A program made the translations under genes and the position numbers. This document shows, piece by piece, positions 62,594-64,000 of a DNA stretch of 64,000 nt (position 1 is its first letter; each line of letters opens with the position of its first letter). The notes below the pieces were generated by a model that was not told the origin of the DNA, searched no databases, and saw only the letters and a program-made list of their open reading frames with translations. The stretch lies in NCBI RefSeq assembly GCF_006337165.1, contig NZ_CP040896.1:3348001-3412000 (forward strand), in the 5' to 3' direction. Origin of the DNA: Hymenobacter jejuensis. Its GTDB lineage: Bacteria; Bacteroidota; Bacteroidia; Cytophagales; Hymenobacteraceae.

Positions 62594-63010
62594 GGTGAAT
62601 AAAGGGTTAGTGAATAAGGAGTTAGCACGCACGCAATAGGAAGCGGGAAAGCAGTTTTTAGTAGCGCAAGCCGGGGGGTATGCACGGGTTCGCTAGCCTT
62701 CCACGCGCCTTCCTGTCCTGGCTGCAAAAGCACAGGGTGTTCCGCCCAGGCGTAGGCCAGCAGACAAATACCCGGCAACCGGGCACGTCGGAGCGGAGCA
62801 ATAAGGAGGTGTGTAGAGGCTAGCGCAGGTGCAAGCGGGGCGGTAGCAAAGACGCTGGCCCGGCCAAACGTCCGTCAATCGAAGCAGTCAGGAAAACAGC
62901 CAGCCCGGCATCGGCCAGCACACGAAGCTCAGCAACTCAGGTCGCAACAGCTCAAGCGGTTACGGCAGACAAATATGTATATTTTAATACTGTAATATAA
63001 CACCCAGCGC

Positions 63011-63026
63011 TCACATAATCATGTGA
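63011..63026. promoter_or_regulatory. Inverted repeat, candidate operator upstream of M6 operon
   Basis: TCACAT-AATC-ATGTGA, a 6-bp perfect inverted repeat in the AT-rich patch upstream of the M6 operon. It could bind a dimeric regulator. Confidence 0.35.
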
Positions 63027-63083
63027 TAGCACCTGAAATATATTTGGCCCAAAACCGCCAAAATGCCGGTGCCTGCCAACAAA

Positions 63084-63120
63084 AAGCGGCCCTTCGAAAC
63101 GGTGTTTCGAAGGGCCGCTT
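63084..63120 (-). terminator. Intrinsic terminator of serA
   Basis: AAGCGGCCCTTCGAAAC (63084-63100) pairs with GTTTCGAAGGGCCGCTT (63104-63120) around GGT; on the minus strand TTTTTG follows. Confidence 0.93.
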
Positions 63121-63141
63121 GAGGCATGGACGCGTCTAGGA

Positions 63142-64000
63142 TTAATACAGCACCCGAAACTTAATGGTGTGCTCGACCTTGCGCAGCTCGCCAATCACTT
63201 CCTGCTCGTATTCCTTGTCGATATCCGTGATCACGTAGCCGATGTGCTCGTTGGTTTTCAGGTATTGCCCCAAAATATTGACGTGGCGGTTGGCCAGCAC
63301 GTTGTTGATGCGCGCCAGCACGCCGGGTACGTTAGCGTGAATATGAATAAGCCTATGTGCTTGTTGCTGAGGTAGTTGTATATTAGGGAAATTGACGCTC
63401 TGCTGCGTGTTGCCCGTGTTGATGTAGCTCATAATCCGTTCGGGCACAAACTCGGCAATGTTGCGCTGGGCTTCGGCCGTACTGCCTCCGATGTGGGGCG
63501 TAATGAGCACGTTGGGCAGGCCACGCAACTCGCTTTCAAATACCTCCTGGTTGGTTTTGGGCTCGTGCGGAAATACATCGACGGCGGCGCCGCCCAAGTG
63601 GCCGGAGCGCAGAGCAGCCGCCAAAGCCGGCACATCCACCACGTGGCCGCGGGCATTGTTGAGGAAGAGTGCGCCGGGTTTCATCAGCGCAAATTCTTTG
63701 GCCCCAATAAGGTTGGTGTTGTCCTTGCGGCCATCGACGTGCAGCGTCACCACGTCCACCTGCTGGAGCAGCTCTTGCAGCGTGCGGCACTTCACGGCGT
63801 TGCCGAGCTGGAGCTTTTCGGCCACGTCATAATAGTAAACTTGCATGCCCACGGCTTCGGCCACCACCGAAAGCTGCGAGCCAATGTTGCCGTAGCCCAC
63901 GATGCCAAGCTTCTTGCCGCGAATCTCAAACGAGCCCTTGGCCGACTTATCCCACTCGCCCTGGTGCATTTTGGGGTTCTTCTCCGGAATGCGGCGCGCC
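63142..64000 (-). CDS. serA: D-3-phosphoglycerate dehydrogenase, 3' part (5' end outside window)
   Basis: Oxidises 3-phosphoglycerate in the first step of serine synthesis. The frame stays open to the window edge (RRIPEKNPKMHQGEWDKSA), so the ATG at 63967-63969 is internal. Visible are the NAD-binding GKKLGIVGYGNIGSQLS, LNNARGHVVDVPALAAAL, ITPHIGGSTAEAQ and a C-terminal ACT domain (HIHANVPGVLARINNVLANR) that binds serine for feedback inhibition in the family. Confidence 0.96.
   Translation of the reverse strand, partial: ARRIPEKNPKMHQGEWDKSAKGSFEIRGKKLGIVGYGNIGSQLSVVAEAVGMQVYYYDVAEKLQLGNAVKCRTLQELLQQVDVVTLHVDGRKDNTNLIGAKEFALMKPGALFLNNARGHVVDVPALAAALRSGHLGGAAVDVFPHEPKTNQEVFESELRGLPNVLITPHIGGSTAEAQRNIAEFVPERIMSYINTGNTQQSVNFPNIQLPQQQAHRLIHIHANVPGVLARINNVLANRHVNILGQYLKTNEHIGYVITDIDKEYEQEVIGELRKVEHTIKFRVLY

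Larger units (their letters stand above)
62594..63141. other. 548-bp intergenic region between serA and the M6 operon
   Basis: Both flanking genes point left, so this spacer holds the serA terminator (63084-63120) and the promoter region of the M6 operon. No open frame in it looks coding. It includes an AT-rich patch (about 62965-63060) with an inverted repeat at 63011-63026. The 400 bp nearest the M6 start are GC-rich with no element I recognise. Confidence 0.6.

Noticed and set aside
60992..62602. 536-codon open frame on the plus strand opposite the M6 gene
   Set aside because: It is the antisense shadow of the M6 gene in GC-rich DNA; its translation has no domain, and the opposite strand has clear M6 motifs.
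62590..62878. Two short minus-strand frames upstream of the M6 gene as precursor peptides
   Set aside because: They overlap each other in different frames, show no leader-core pattern, and have no sign of translation.

Overview
The window looks like chromosome from a Bacteroidota bacterium, most likely Cytophagales and probably Hymenobacter or a close relative. The evidence is gene content and order: parA-parB-DUF5683-dapB-lepB, ftsX-DUF3098-uppP-truB-ribF, tsaD divergent from a giant tamB, DUF58/MoxR with DUF4350 and DUF4129, and a GNAT/carbon-nitrogen hydrolase fusion. The DNA is moderately GC-rich with AT-rich spacers. Shine-Dalgarno sequences are weak, and -7 boxes of the TAnnTTTG type sit at operon heads. 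No phage, IS element, transposase or CRISPR array was seen.

Layout. 1-2.1 kb: the end of a GDP-L-fucose operon (fcl, gmd). 2.2-4.3 kb: a GH20 hexosaminidase lipoprotein. 4.3-11.8 kb: a membrane module on the minus strand (SpoIIM-like, multipass protein, DUF4129, DUF4350, MoxR ATPase, DUF58), with an RDD protein divergent from it. 11.9-18.6 kb: SDR, second RDD, GNAT-nitrilase fusion, small lipoprotein, and a CoA-transferase pair split by a serine hydrolase. 18.9-27.4 kb: cell-envelope and RNA housekeeping (ribF, truB, uppP, DUF3098, ftsX, tamB). 27.7-31.1 kb: tsaD, thioesterase, smpB, NlpC/P60 peptidase, HNH nuclease. 31.2-39.7 kb: alpha/beta hydrolase, desaturase, an AT-rich lipoprotein gene, rpsA with a long tail, tRNA-Cys, and a cyanophycin synthetase. 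39.8-44.5 kb: coiled-coil protein, two methyltransferases, kdsA, apaG, ung. 44.6-52 kb: lepB, dapB, DUF5683, parB, parA, an MBL-fold hydrolase and an orphan peptide-binding lipoprotein. 52.1-58.4 kb: yidC, pyrG, a PBP4-type peptidase and a proline-rich lipoprotein.

The most unusual segment is 58.55-62.6 kb. It is a minus-strand cluster of an M6-type metalloprotease-like protein with no signal peptide and a Lys/Asp/Glu-rich tail, a 273-aa protein resembling an ATP-grasp that lacks its catalytic half, a complete ATP-grasp ligase, and a 107-aa protein. This reads as a peptide- or protein-modification system whose substrate may be the M6 protein itself. The window closes with the 3' part of serA.

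Across the whole window a degenerate AT-rich palindromic element (core near ACTTGATTATCAA) recurs in at least fourteen spacers, mostly just after stop codons. Known features do not explain it.
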